64,000 nt of DNA from Aeromicrobium wangtongii (GCF_024584515.1 NZ_CP102173.1:3162001-3226000), one strand, 5' to 3'. Counted from the first letter of the stretch, positions 7,989 through 16,315 are shown. Notes: generated from the letters alone by a model not told the origin. Numbers and translations: made by a program.

Positions 7989-9045
7989 GCTTGATCCTCG
8001 GATCCAGAAGGCCGACGACGATGTCGAGCACGGTGTACACGATGAGCGTGATCGCTCCGGCCACGAGGACCATTCCCTGGACCACGGGCAGATCGAGCTT
8101 GGTGATGCCCTGCAACGACCAGGTGCCGATGCCGTTCCAGGCGAACACCCGCTCCACGATGGCCTCGCCGCCCAGCAGCGAGGCGAAGATGACGCCTGCA
8201 TAGGTGACGATCGTGGTGCGCGACTCGACGAATGCGTAGCGGACGACGGTCCGCTCGGGCAGACCCATCGCGCGGGCGAACTGTGCCTGCTGCGAGTTGA
8301 GCGCCTTGCCGATCGTCGAACGTGCCGTCTTGGCGAAGTAGGCCGCGTAGACCAGTCCCAGCGTCAGGACCGGCAGCATCAGGTGCTTGGCTGCCGAGAC
8401 GAACAGGCCCATGTCACCGGAGATGAGCGAGTCGATCAGGTAGAAACCGGTGACCTGCTCCGGAGCCGACTCCGCGATCCCGACCCGCCCCGACGGCGCC
8501 GGAGCGATGCCGAGGACGAAGAAGATGAAGTAGATCAGGATCAGGCCCAGGAAGAAGTCGGGAACCGCCTGGAACACGCCCGTCCCCAGCCGGCTGAGCT
8601 TGTCGGGCCACCGTCCGCGGAAGTACGCGCCGAGCGCGCCGACCGCGATGCCGACGATGGCCGCGAAGATGACCGACAAGATGATCAGCTCGAGCGTCGC
8701 GGGGAGCTTGTCACCGATCTCGGAGGCGATGGACTGCTTGGTGAAGTAGGACTCCCCCAGGTCGCCCTTGAGCAGTCCACCCACGTAGTCCACGTACCGG
8801 GTGCCGATGGACTCGTCGAGTCCCAGATCGGTGCGGATCGCCTCGACCTGCTCGTTGGTGGCCATCGGGCCGGCAATCAGTTCTGCCGGATCTCCGGGGG
8901 TGACGCTGACCAGGAGGAAGGACAGCGTCACCAGCCCGAAGAGCGCGGCGATCAGGAAGCCCAGACGACCTGCGACCAAACGGAGGGGTCCGGAGGCCTT
9001 GACCGGCGACTTCACCTTGACGCCAGGCGTCGTGCTGAGCGTCAT
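7981..9045 (-). CDS. ABC importer permease (DppB type)
   Basis: This 354-residue permease has an N-terminal membrane anchor (LGFLIAALFGLVTLSFLLVS) followed by the DppB-typical TPGDPAELIAGPMA segment, then about five membrane helices and the EAA-like loop FARAMGLPERTVVRYAF. It is slightly longer than the usual 310-340 residues. Its ATG lies three bases after the TAA stop of the substrate-binding protein, so the five transport genes form one translationally linked set in the order binding protein, B, C, D, F. Confidence 0.92.
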   Translation of the reverse strand: MTLSTTPGVKVKSPVKASGPLRLVAGRLGFLIAALFGLVTLSFLLVSVTPGDPAELIAGPMATNEQVEAIRTDLGLDESIGTRYVDYVGGLLKGDLGESYFTKQSIASEIGDKLPATLELIILSVIFAAIVGIAVGALGAYFRGRWPDKLSRLGTGVFQAVPDFFLGLILIYFIFFVLGIAPAPSGRVGIAESAPEQVTGFYLIDSLISGDMGLFVSAAKHLMLPVLTLGLVYAAYFAKTARSTIGKALNSQQAQFARAMGLPERTVVRYAFVESRTTIVTYAGVIFASLLGGEAIVERVFAWNGIGTWSLQGITKLDLPVVQGMVLVAGAITLIVYTVLDIVVGLLDPRIKHA

Positions 9046-9048
9046 GCG

Positions 9049-10662
9049 TTACTCCCTGGTGAGGCTTGAGTAGGAGTAGCCACCCGACGGGACCGAGATG
9101 CGTCCGCCGAGATCGGATGCCTCACCCGTGATGTCGGGCATCTCGACCAACGAGAAGATCGGCTGGTTGTCGCGCAGCATCTGCAGCGCGTCCTCGATGA
9201 TCGCGTCGCGCTCCTCGCCCTTGTCGAGCTTGAGCGTGCCGGCCACGAGCGCATCGAACTCGGGGTTGGCGAAGCCGACCTTGTTCAGGGCCGACTTGGA
9301 GGCGTTGTACAGGAACATCGAGAAGCCCGGGTCCGGCTGCGAGGGACGGTCCGAGTACAGGTAGGCCTGCATCGACTGCGCCGTCACGGCCTGCTCGAAG
9401 TCCGCCGGCGACGGGATGTTCTTGATCGAGACGGTGACACCGATCTTCTTCAGATCGCTCTGGATCAGACGCGCGATGTTCTCGGCGTACGGTCCGGGAC
9501 GCTCCGAGCTGATGGAGATCTCGAAGTCCAGGCCGTCGGCGTAGCCGGCATCGGCCAGCAGCTTCTTGGCCTCGTCGGGGTTGTACTCGATCATCGGCTC
9601 CTGGTCGGCGAGCATGTTGCTCGGGACCGGGGTCCAGGCAGCCTTGGCGTAGCCCTGGTAGATCGACGAGGCGATCGACTCGCGGTCGATGGCCATGTTG
9701 ATGGCCTTGCGGACCTCGGGCTTCTTGAGGTCGGGGTCCTTCATGCTCAGGTTGAAGTTGTGCCGGTTGGTGTCGGGCTGCACGTTGACCTTGGTGGCGT
9801 CATTGCTCTCGATCTTCTTGAGCTGATCGATCGGGGGCTCCGAGATCAGGTCGACCTCGCCGGCCATGAGCAGCTGGGCGCGGGCGGCACCGTCGGGGAC
9901 GTTCTTGATCAAGATGTCCTTGAAGTACGGCTTCTTGTCCCAGTAGTTCGGGTTCTGCTTGAGCTTGATCTCCTCGCCGGGCTTGAGCGACTCCAGCATG
10001 TACGGGCCGAAGCCGGCGGAGTTCGTGGCCAGCCACTTGCCGGCGTACGGGTCGTCGGCCGTGGCGTGCTTCTTGACCTCGGTCGAGTCCAGGATGCCCA
10101 TCAGCGGGTACGCCAGGATCGACAGGCTGATCGACGACGGCGCCGAGAGGTTGTAGCGGATCGTGTAGTCGTCGATCTTCTCGACGGCGTTCTTGGCATC
10201 GACGTTGGCCGGGCCCATCAGCGAGTTGGCCTGGATGCTCGTGGGGTTGGAGGCGAAGCGCTCGAAGGTCCACACGACGTCGTCGGCGGTCAGCTCGTTG
10301 CCGTACTGGCTCTTGACACCCTTGCGCAGCTTGAAGGTGAACTGGGTGCGGTCCTCGTTGGGCTCGAAGGACTCGGCCAGGGCCGGAACCAGCTCGTCGG
10401 TCGCGATGACCTTGTTGTCCGAGGCCTTGCTGTAGTCGTACTCGAGCAGGCCGGACAGGGTCGCGTCGGTCGCGTAGACCACGGTGTTGCCCGTGTAGAC
10501 CATCGGGTCGAGCTGGGCGGGGACGTTGGCCCAGGCCATCTTGAGCGACGTGTCGCCACCCTTCGACTCACCGTCAGAAGAGCCGCCACCACACGCGGCC
10601 AGGGCAAGCATCGCCGCCGACACCGCCAGCACGCCGAGCGGGCGTGTGAATTTTGAACGCAT
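9049..10662 (-). CDS. ABC importer substrate-binding lipoprotein (SBP family 5)
   Basis: This is a 537-residue secreted binding protein. The start is the ATG at 10662, with GGAG six bases upstream. A lipoprotein signal follows: basic MRSKFTR, a hydrophobic core and the lipobox LAAC with Cys24 as lipid anchor, then a Gly/Ser linker. The body is the peptide/nickel/opine binding fold (SBP_bac_5): LVPALAESFEPNEDRTQFTF, VVWTFERF and NMAIDRESIASSIYQGYAK are typical landmarks. It captures the substrate outside the cell for the two permeases. It is the first gene of the operon, with a 242-base upstream region shared with the divergent acyl-CoA dehydrogenase. The ligand is unknown. Confidence 0.93.
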   Translation of the reverse strand: MRSKFTRPLGVLAVSAAMLALAACGGGSSDGESKGGDTSLKMAWANVPAQLDPMVYTGNTVVYATDATLSGLLEYDYSKASDNKVIATDELVPALAESFEPNEDRTQFTFKLRKGVKSQYGNELTADDVVWTFERFASNPTSIQANSLMGPANVDAKNAVEKIDDYTIRYNLSAPSSISLSILAYPLMGILDSTEVKKHATADDPYAGKWLATNSAGFGPYMLESLKPGEEIKLKQNPNYWDKKPYFKDILIKNVPDGAARAQLLMAGEVDLISEPPIDQLKKIESNDATKVNVQPDTNRHNFNLSMKDPDLKKPEVRKAINMAIDRESIASSIYQGYAKAAWTPVPSNMLADQEPMIEYNPDEAKKLLADAGYADGLDFEISISSERPGPYAENIARLIQSDLKKIGVTVSIKNIPSPADFEQAVTAQSMQAYLYSDRPSQPDPGFSMFLYNASKSALNKVGFANPEFDALVAGTLKLDKGEERDAIIEDALQMLRDNQPIFSLVEMPDITGEASDLGGRISVPSGGYSYSSLTRE

Positions 10663-10716
10663 CTGGAACTCCAAACTGAGATGGGGCGAACTGAATAAGT
10701 CCGACATTAACCTATA

Positions 10717-10730
10717 GTGACCGGTGTCAC
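10717..10730. promoter_or_regulatory. Inverted repeat, candidate operator of the transporter/CoA operon
   Basis: The sequence GTGACCGGTGTCAC has five-base arms around a four-base centre. It sits about 55 bases upstream of the binding-protein ATG, within the 242-base divergent region (10663-10904) and beside an AT-rich stretch (CTATAGGTTAA on the minus strand) that could hold the -10 box. A dimeric repressor site in this place would fit the two FadR-type regulators, but the sequence is not a textbook FadR-family operator. I see no terminator or RNA gene in the rest of the region. Confidence 0.35.
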
Positions 10731-10904
10731 CTTGGGAATACAGTTTGATTACAGAAATATTTCGTGTCAGCCGAATTCCGTATTTGACCGTCCATACGGC
10801 CCCGGGACAAGGGTGTACAGCCGCCATTCCTCGTGACATTCTGAGCCGCGACCCCCGCGCGCATTCATCAGACATATTGGGTCCTTCCCGACTAGGAGCT
10901 CCCC

Positions 10905-12071
10905 TTGCTGGACACGTCACCCTTTGAGGAACCCGCCGAGCGCCACGATCTGCGGTCCATGGTGCAGGCCCTGCTCGGCCGCCACCTGCCTCAGGACCGC
11001 GCGCTGCAGATCGATCGGGAGGGGATCTTCGACCGCGACGTGTGGCAGGCCCTCGGCGAGGCAGGTGTCCTGGGCCTCGGCGCCGACGAGGAGGCCGGCG
11101 GCTCGGGCGGCACCGTGGGCGACGCCCTGGCGGTGACCGAGGAGATCGCCCGTGTCCTGCCGAGCCTGGCGGTCGACTACGTGACCTGCGGCATGGCGAT
11201 GCGCATGCTGGCCGACGCCAACGCCGGTGCGGCGGCCGCCCAGCTGCCGGACATCGCATCGGGACGCACGGTGTGCGCCTTCGGCATGAGCGAGCCGGGG
11301 GTCGGCACCGATCTGCTGAGCCTGCGCACGACAGCCCGCGAGCAGGACGGCCAGTGGGTCCTGAACGGCCAGAAGACCTGGATCTCCCTCGGCCAGGAGG
11401 CGGACGTGATCTTCGTGGTCGCCCGCACCGACGCGGTGCAGGACGGCCGGAAGGGACGCGGGTTGAGCATCATCGCGGTGCCCACCGACCAGCCCGGGGT
11501 CACCACGCGCCGGGTCCACCTGGGCGGCATGCGCGCCGCCATCACGTGCGAGGTGTTCCTCGACGATGCCGTCGCGCCGCTGGACCACCTGGTCGGGACG
11601 CGTGGCCGCGCGATGAGCATCCTGGGCCAGACGCTGGACGTCGAGCGGGTGCTCGCGGCGGGCATCAGCCTGGGCATCGGCCGCGCCGCGCTCGACCTGC
11701 ACGTGCAGTACGCCGGGGAGCGGGAGGCCTTCGGTGCTCCGATCGGTGCGTTGCAGGCCGTCCAGCACCCGGCTGCCGACTCGATCGCCGAGCTCACCGC
11801 GGCACGCGCCCTGGTCAACACGACGGTCCGCATGATCGAGGCCGGACGATCCGCCTCGGAGATGTCCGCGATGTGCAAGCTCACCGCCGGTGAGAGCACG
11901 GCACGCATCGTCGACCGCGGCATGCGAGCCATGGGCGCGATGGGACTGGCCGAGGAGTCGGCCATGCAGATGTACTTCCGCGATGCCCGCCTGCAGCTGT
12001 TCAGCCCCGTCTCCAACGAGATGATCCGCAACATCCTGGGCGAGGCGCTCGGCCTGCCGAGGAGCTACTGA
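10905..12071 (+). CDS. Acyl-CoA dehydrogenase family protein (first copy)
   Basis: This 388-residue flavoenzyme should oxidise an acyl-CoA to enoyl-CoA. The likely start is TTG at 10905, since AGGAG lies six bases upstream and no ATG is nearby; TTG starts are rare. Fold landmarks are CAFGMSEPGVGTDLLS and LNGQKTWISLGQEAD (FAD/substrate loop), VERVLAAGISLGIGRAALDL, and REAFGAPIGALQAVQHPAADS. In medium-chain enzymes the catalytic base is the Glu of the C-terminal Y-E-G-T; here the matching stretch reads LFSPVSNEM, with Ser367 at that position. Either the base is elsewhere, as in isovaleryl-CoA dehydrogenase, or the enzyme does different chemistry. It heads a plus-strand operon with the VOC and MFS genes. 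Confidence 0.88.
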   Translation: MLDTSPFEEPAERHDLRSMVQALLGRHLPQDRALQIDREGIFDRDVWQALGEAGVLGLGADEEAGGSGGTVGDALAVTEEIARVLPSLAVDYVTCGMAMRMLADANAGAAAAQLPDIASGRTVCAFGMSEPGVGTDLLSLRTTAREQDGQWVLNGQKTWISLGQEADVIFVVARTDAVQDGRKGRGLSIIAVPTDQPGVTTRRVHLGGMRAAITCEVFLDDAVAPLDHLVGTRGRAMSILGQTLDVERVLAAGISLGIGRAALDLHVQYAGEREAFGAPIGALQAVQHPAADSIAELTAARALVNTTVRMIEAGRSASEMSAMCKLTAGESTARIVDRGMRAMGAMGLAEESAMQMYFRDARLQLFSPVSNEMIRNILGEALGLPRSY

Positions 12072-12072
12072 C

Positions 12073-12993
12073 ATGTTCGACGGAATCGACACGATCGTCC
12101 TGCCGGTCGCCGACATCGCCCCGCTGCGCGAGCTGTACGTCGACCTGCTCGGTTTCACCCCCGGGCCCGTCGAGCCGGTGACCGACCCGGCGTGGCAGTC
12201 GCTGTGGGCCCTGCCCGTGGCGCCGACCCGCACCGTCCTGCTGGCCAAGCCGCGCAGCCATGGTGGCTGGATCCGCCTCGTCGAGGCTCCGGGACTTCCC
12301 GCGCCGGAACCGGCCGGCCGGCCTGATCGTCCCGGCGCGTACGCCCTGGACTTCTACCAGCGGGACGCCGCCACGACCGAGGCGCTCGTCGAGGCCGCGG
12401 GATGGACGTTCCGCTCCCCCGCCACGCACTACGCGCTGCCCGGCACGACGTTGCCGGTGCGCGAGCGCATGCTCGAGCAGCCGTTCTCCGGCCTGGTGCA
12501 CGCCAGCGTGCAGTACCGCGAGAAGGGCACGCGATGCGTCATCGACCACGACGGGGCCGAGCAGACCAGTGAGGTCAACGCCGTCGTCTTCATGACCGAC
12601 CGCTACGCCGGGGCCAAGTCCTTCGCCGAGCACGTCCTGGGGGGCCGTCCCTACTTCGAGGGCCGGTTCGACGATCCCGCGGTCGCCGAGATGCTGGCCC
12701 TGGAGCCCGGTGAGGGATTCGCCGCGGCGCTGTTCCGCGGACCCGCATCGCGCAACGCCCGCCTCGAGTTCGGCGAGGTCATGCCGGGCGGCACGCGAAG
12801 CCCCGATCCGGTCCCGCGCGTCGTCGCCAGCTGCGCGATGGACGACCTGGACGCACTCGCCGAGGCCTTGGCCGGCGGGGAGCACGGCGTCAGCACGGGT
12901 GTCGTCGAGGCAAGCGATGCCACGGGGACGACACGACGGCTGGGCCTCCGGTCGGTCTACGGCGCGACCTTCGACTTCTTCGAACGCCGGTGA
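12073..12993 (+). CDS. Two-domain VOC (glyoxalase/extradiol dioxygenase fold) protein
   Basis: The protein has 306 residues with two VOC-type halves. The first starts FDGIDTIVLPVADIAPLRELYVDLLGF, a typical first beta-alpha unit; the second begins near 160 with NAVVFMTDRYAGAKSFAEHVLGG. Both open with the strand-helix pattern of glyoxalase-like modules. The metal-binding His/Glu set is not obvious, as the first strand lacks the usual histidine. It could be an isomerase, lyase, dioxygenase or binding protein. The ATG is one base after the dehydrogenase TGA, so it is co-translated with it, and its stop overlaps the GTG of the transporter. Confidence 0.75.
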   Translation: MFDGIDTIVLPVADIAPLRELYVDLLGFTPGPVEPVTDPAWQSLWALPVAPTRTVLLAKPRSHGGWIRLVEAPGLPAPEPAGRPDRPGAYALDFYQRDAATTEALVEAAGWTFRSPATHYALPGTTLPVRERMLEQPFSGLVHASVQYREKGTRCVIDHDGAEQTSEVNAVVFMTDRYAGAKSFAEHVLGGRPYFEGRFDDPAVAEMLALEPGEGFAAALFRGPASRNARLEFGEVMPGGTRSPDPVPRVVASCAMDDLDALAEALAGGEHGVSTGVVEASDATGTTRRLGLRSVYGATFDFFERR

Positions 12994-14168
12994 CCACCAC
13001 CGCGGGCCGGCGATCCGGGGGGCTGCTGGTCGGGGCCTGCGCGCTGATCTTCCTGGCGATGGTGGCCAGCTTCGCGCCGACGCCGCTGTACCCGGTGTAC
13101 CAGGAGGCGTGGAACATCTCGGACGTCCAGGTGAGCCTGGCGTTCGCGGCCTATCCGGTCGGCGTCATCGTGATCGTGTCGTTCCTCGGTGGTCTCTCGG
13201 ACCGGATCGGCCGGCGCAACACCCTGCTGATCGGCCTGGTCATGCTGGCGATCGCGCTGCTGACACTCGCGCTGGCACCCAGCTATCCGGTGCTGGTGAT
13301 CGGGCGGCTGATCCACGGCTTCGCGAGCGGCCTGGTGACGGGGGCCGCAGCAGCAGCGCTGATGGAGTCCCATCCCCGCGGGCTCGCGGCCGGCGCATTC
13401 GTCAACACCCTGTGCCTCGCCGCCGGCATGGCCATCGGTCCCCTGCTGTCCGGCGCGCTGGCGGGGCTGACCGACCACCCCCGACTGTTCCCGTTCCTGG
13501 TCATCGGAGCCTGCCTGGCCGTCCCGGCCGCACTGCTCAACCGGGTCCCGCGATCACCGCGATCGTCAACGCGGGTACGTCTGGTGCAGCCGATCGGCGT
13601 GCCGCGGCGGCTGTGGTTCCCGTTCAGCGTCTCCGCGGCCGGCATCATCACCGCCAACTTCGGCATGGGCGTGTTCGGGACGTTCGGCGCCGAGATCGCC
13701 GGGACGATCGGCTGGACCTCGCAGACCCGGACCGGCTGGCTGGTGTCGAGCATGCTCATCCTGCTGGCCCTGGCGCAGATCGGCGGACGCCGCCTCGCAC
13801 ACACGACGTCCATGGCGATCGGCACGGTGTGCGCGACCCTCGGGTGGCTGACCGTGGCGCTGGGAGGCCAGGGCGGCAGCGCGCCGGCGGTCGTCATCGG
13901 CTCGCTGCTGATCGGTTCGGCAGCGGGCCTGTGCCTGCTCGGCTCCGCGGGATTCATCGGCTCGATCGCACCGCCGGACCGCCGGGCCGAGATCTACTCG
14001 GCCTTCTTGCTGTTCGCCTTCGGGACGCTCGGCCTCACGGCCCTCGGGATCGGCCCGGTCATCGAGCACCGGACGATCGAGTCGGTGCTGTGGGGCGCGA
14101 CCGGGCTCGCCGCTGCGCTCGCCTGCTGGGTCGTGCCGTCGGTGCTGCGGCTGCGACGGAGCGCCTGA
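12990..14168 (+). CDS. Major facilitator superfamily transporter
   Basis: This is a 392-residue membrane protein with about twelve hydrophobic segments. The loop 2-3 signature GGLSDRIGRRNTL (motif A) is present, and a central positively charged loop near 185-200 separates the two six-helix halves. It begins with a GTG that overlaps the VOC stop (GTGA). Drug-efflux-like members of this family share the SFAPTPLYPVYQ opening, so export is more likely than import. In context it may export a pathway metabolite or act as a tolerance pump. The substrate is unknown. Confidence 0.85.
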   Translation: MTTTAGRRSGGLLVGACALIFLAMVASFAPTPLYPVYQEAWNISDVQVSLAFAAYPVGVIVIVSFLGGLSDRIGRRNTLLIGLVMLAIALLTLALAPSYPVLVIGRLIHGFASGLVTGAAAAALMESHPRGLAAGAFVNTLCLAAGMAIGPLLSGALAGLTDHPRLFPFLVIGACLAVPAALLNRVPRSPRSSTRVRLVQPIGVPRRLWFPFSVSAAGIITANFGMGVFGTFGAEIAGTIGWTSQTRTGWLVSSMLILLALAQIGGRRLAHTTSMAIGTVCATLGWLTVALGGQGGSAPAVVIGSLLIGSAAGLCLLGSAGFIGSIAPPDRRAEIYSAFLLFAFGTLGLTALGIGPVIEHRTIESVLWGATGLAAALACWVVPSVLRLRRSA

Positions 14169-14170
14169 GC

Positions 14171-14848
14171 TCAGCGGGCGAGGAACTGCTCGATCTCGGC
14201 CTCGTAGGCAGCCGCGGCGGACTCACGCTCGTCGTTGCCCCACGTCCGTCGGGCCAGCGCGACCAGGGGCTGCTCGAGTCCGGCGATGGCCTGCGCCGCC
14301 TCCTGGGCCGTGCGCGCGAGCTCGTGCCGCGCCACCAGCCGGGCTCCCCCGAGTGTCGCGACCTGGGCGGCACCGATGCGCTCCCCCGTCAACAGCATCC
14401 GCCTGGTCAGTGGGCCGCCGAGGGTCCGCTGCGCCACGGCACCGCCGATCGTCACGCCGACCTGCAGCTCGGGAAGGCCGAACCATGCGTCCTCGGACGC
14501 GATCAGGACGTCGGCGGCGCAGGCCAGCAGCGCTCCTGCGCCGATCGCTCCGCCGTGCACCGCCGCCACGAAGGGGGCACGGCAGCGCAGGGCGGCGATG
14601 ACCGCGGCCGCACCGCGACGCAGGTCCGCAGCAGCCTGCTCGGCGGTCTTGTCGGACTGGTGCTCGGCCAGGTCCTGGCCCGTGCAGAAGTGGCGGGCGG
14701 CAGACCGCAGCACCAGCACGTCCTCGGGCTCAGCATCGTCGAATGCCCGGGCCAGCGCATCATAGGTCTCGCCGTCCAGCGCATTGACCGGAGGCCGGTC
14801 GAGCACCATGTCGACAAGGCGACCCTGCCTGCTGACGCGCAGGCTCAT
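14171..14848 (-). CDS. Enoyl-CoA hydratase/isomerase (crotonase) family protein, short
   Basis: At 225 residues this crotonase is shorter than the usual 255-265. The start is the ATG at 14848, sharing one base with the previous stop (TGATG). The oxyanion segments HFCTGQDLAEHQ (about 53-64) and HGGAIGAGALLACAAD (about 98-113) are recognisable. The first catalytic glutamate position of crotonase is Leu107, while the second is kept as E127 in FGLPELQVG. This is the opposite of the loss seen in the crotonase at 3036-3845. A single acid can support isomerisation, C-C cleavage or decarboxylation, so hydratase is not a safe name. It ends two bases after the convergent MFS gene. Confidence 0.84.
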   Translation of the reverse strand: MSLRVSRQGRLVDMVLDRPPVNALDGETYDALARAFDDAEPEDVLVLRSAARHFCTGQDLAEHQSDKTAEQAAADLRRGAAAVIAALRCRAPFVAAVHGGAIGAGALLACAADVLIASEDAWFGLPELQVGVTIGGAVAQRTLGGPLTRRMLLTGERIGAAQVATLGGARLVARHELARTAQEAAQAIAGLEQPLVALARRTWGNDERESAAAAYEAEIEQFLAR

Positions 14849-15999
14849 CAGTACGATCTCGGCAGGGCGAGCGCCTTGTGCGCGATGTGGTTCAACAGCA
14901 TCTCCGAGCTGACCGGTGCGATGCGGAACAGTCGCACCAGTCCGGACAGGGTCGCCAGGCCGTACTCGGTGGCCATGCCGTTGCCGCCGTGGGTCTGGAT
15001 CGCGGCGTCGAGGGCGAAGCTCGCGGCCTCGGAGGCCGACAGCTTGGCCATCGCGGCGGAGACGCCGGCGTGCACTCCGGCATCGTGGTCGCGGGCCGCC
15101 TTCTCGGTCAGCAGCCGAGCGCCGGCCAGCATCGTCTCGGCGTGCGCCAGCGGGTGGGAGATGGCCTGGTGAGCGCCGATCGGCGCATTCCACACTGTTC
15201 GCGTGCGGGCGTACTCGGCCGCCTTGTCGATGGCGTAGCGCGAGATGCCGTTGAGCAGGGCGGCGCTGCTGATCCGCTCGGGGTTGAGCCCGGTGAACAG
15301 GATCGCCAACCCGTCCTGGGCCCCGACGATCGCATCGGCGGGGATGCGGACGTCATCGAAGAACAGGGAGTACTGCAGCTCGGGCGAGATCACGTCCACC
15401 GAGATCTCCGTCTTCGTCAGTCCCGGCGCATCGGTCGGCACCAGGAAGACCTTCAACCCTGCCGGGAGATCGTCCGGCCCGCTCTCCGCCTGCGCGACGA
15501 CCATCAACGCGTCGCAGTTGTCGACGTGCGAGACGTAGTACTTCTGCCCGCTGAGCACCCAGTCGCCACCTTCGAAGCGCGCCCGCGTCGTGATGTTGTG
15601 GGTGTTCGAGCCCGCATCGGGCTCGGTGATCGCGAAGCCCAGCACCTTCGAGCCGTCCGCAAGACCCGGCAGCCAGGTCGCCTTCTGCTCATCCGATCCG
15701 TGGTGGACCAGCATCGAGGCACAGACGGCCGGGGACAGCGAGATCAGCATCAGCGGGGAACCGGCGATCGCCGTCTCCTCCGACACGATCGCCAGCTCCT
15801 CGATGCCGGCGCCGCCACCCCCGAACTCCTCGGGGATCAGGACGCCGAGCGCTCCGGCCGCTCCGAGCGCCTCCCACAGCTCACGGGCATTGCCCTTGTC
15901 GGCGCTCGTGCGCAAGAAGTATTCGTGACCGAAAGGCGCGCACATCCGGCGCAGGGAGTCGCGGAAGGAATCGAGCTCTGCGCTCTTCGTGTCAGTCAT
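14848..15999 (-). CDS. Acyl-CoA dehydrogenase family protein (second copy)
   Basis: The protein has 383 residues. I start it at the ATG at 15999: a well-spaced promoter ends seven bases upstream, so the message is probably leaderless. The open frame reaches a TTG at 16035, but that TTG is the -35 box. Landmarks are VLGFAITEPDAGSNTHNI, VLSGQKYYVSHVDNCD and RTVWNAPIGAHQAISHPLAHAE-like helices. The C-terminal catalytic Glu position is again not Glu: FRIAPVSSEM places Ala361 there. Both dehydrogenases end in LPRSY, so they look like paralogs and possibly subunits of one heteromeric enzyme. It is co-transcribed with the short crotonase. Confidence 0.87.
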   Translation of the reverse strand: MTDTKSAELDSFRDSLRRMCAPFGHEYFLRTSADKGNARELWEALGAAGALGVLIPEEFGGGGAGIEELAIVSEETAIAGSPLMLISLSPAVCASMLVHHGSDEQKATWLPGLADGSKVLGFAITEPDAGSNTHNITTRARFEGGDWVLSGQKYYVSHVDNCDALMVVAQAESGPDDLPAGLKVFLVPTDAPGLTKTEISVDVISPELQYSLFFDDVRIPADAIVGAQDGLAILFTGLNPERISSAALLNGISRYAIDKAAEYARTRTVWNAPIGAHQAISHPLAHAETMLAGARLLTEKAARDHDAGVHAGVSAAMAKLSASEAASFALDAAIQTHGGNGMATEYGLATLSGLVRLFRIAPVSSEMLLNHIAHKALALPRSY

Positions 16000-16006
16000 G
16001 TCGAAA

Positions 16007-16035
16007 AGTCTGACGTATCGGCGGTTATCGGTCAA
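16007..16035 (-). promoter_or_regulatory. Promoter of the second acyl-CoA dehydrogenase, leaderless type
   Basis: On the minus strand TTGACC (16035-16030) is followed after 17 bases by CAGACT (16012-16007). The ATG begins seven bases further on, so the predicted transcript starts at or next to the A of ATG. No Shine-Dalgarno sequence lies in between, which supports a leaderless message. Confidence 0.6.
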
Positions 16036-16086
16036 GGCTCGATGGCAAACGCCCGCTCAGCTTTGCCGCGCAACGCACGAATGGCC

Positions 16087-16115
16087 GGCACCGGGACGCA
16101 TTGCGTCCTGGTGCC
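16087..16115 (-). terminator. Hairpin, second candidate rRNA-operon terminator
   Basis: This is a 29-base near-perfect palindrome: two 14-base arms around a single base with one mismatch. It lies about 80 bases after 5S in the direction of transcription and upstream of the acyl-CoA dehydrogenase promoter. It has no U-run, as is common for actinobacterial terminators. A protein-binding palindrome is an alternative. Confidence 0.5.
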
Positions 16116-16142
16116 GACCATCGATGTGCTGTGACACATGCA

Positions 16143-16186
16143 GCGAGGCCGCGCAAGTTCAAGTGAATGAACCTGGGCGGCCTCGC
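16143..16186 (-). terminator. Hairpin directly after 5S rRNA
   Basis: A perfect 10-base stem (GCGAGGCCGC with GCGGCCTCGC) encloses a 24-base loop and begins about 12 bases past the 5S 3' end. Position and GC-rich stem suggest an rRNA-operon terminator that works with the hairpin at 16087-16115. There is no U-run. Confidence 0.55.
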
Positions 16187-16197
16187 GCTAATGATTG

Positions 16198-16315
16198 TCC
16201 GGCGACGTCCTACTCTCCCACACCGTCTCCAGTGCAGTACCATCGGCGCTGAGAGGCTTGACTTCCGGGTTCGGAATGTAGCCGGGTATTTCCCTCTCGC
16301 TATGGTCGCCGTAAC
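16198..16315 (-). rRNA. rrf: 5S ribosomal RNA
   Basis: Read on the minus strand, this about 117-base segment starts with TACGGCGACCATAGCGAGAG, contains the conserved loop CCGAACCCGGAAGTCAAGCC and ends near ACGTCGCCGGAC, which pairs with the start. It is the last gene of the rRNA operon, about 130 bases after 23S. The ends are estimated to within a few bases. Confidence 0.93.

Noticed and set aside
6067..9069. A 1,000-codon open frame on the plus strand
   Set aside because: It lies antisense to the ABC transporter genes, is rich in Arg, Asp and Gln without any family motif, and follows from high-GC codon use on the other strand.
10663..10904. A riboswitch upstream of the substrate-binding protein
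   Set aside because: No conserved aptamer pattern was recognised; only an inverted repeat and an AT-rich promoter-like segment are present.
15999..16035. TTG at 16035 as the start of the second acyl-CoA dehydrogenase
   Set aside because: That TTG is the first half of a good -35 box, and the ATG at 15999 sits at the predicted transcription start and gives the more usual N-terminus.
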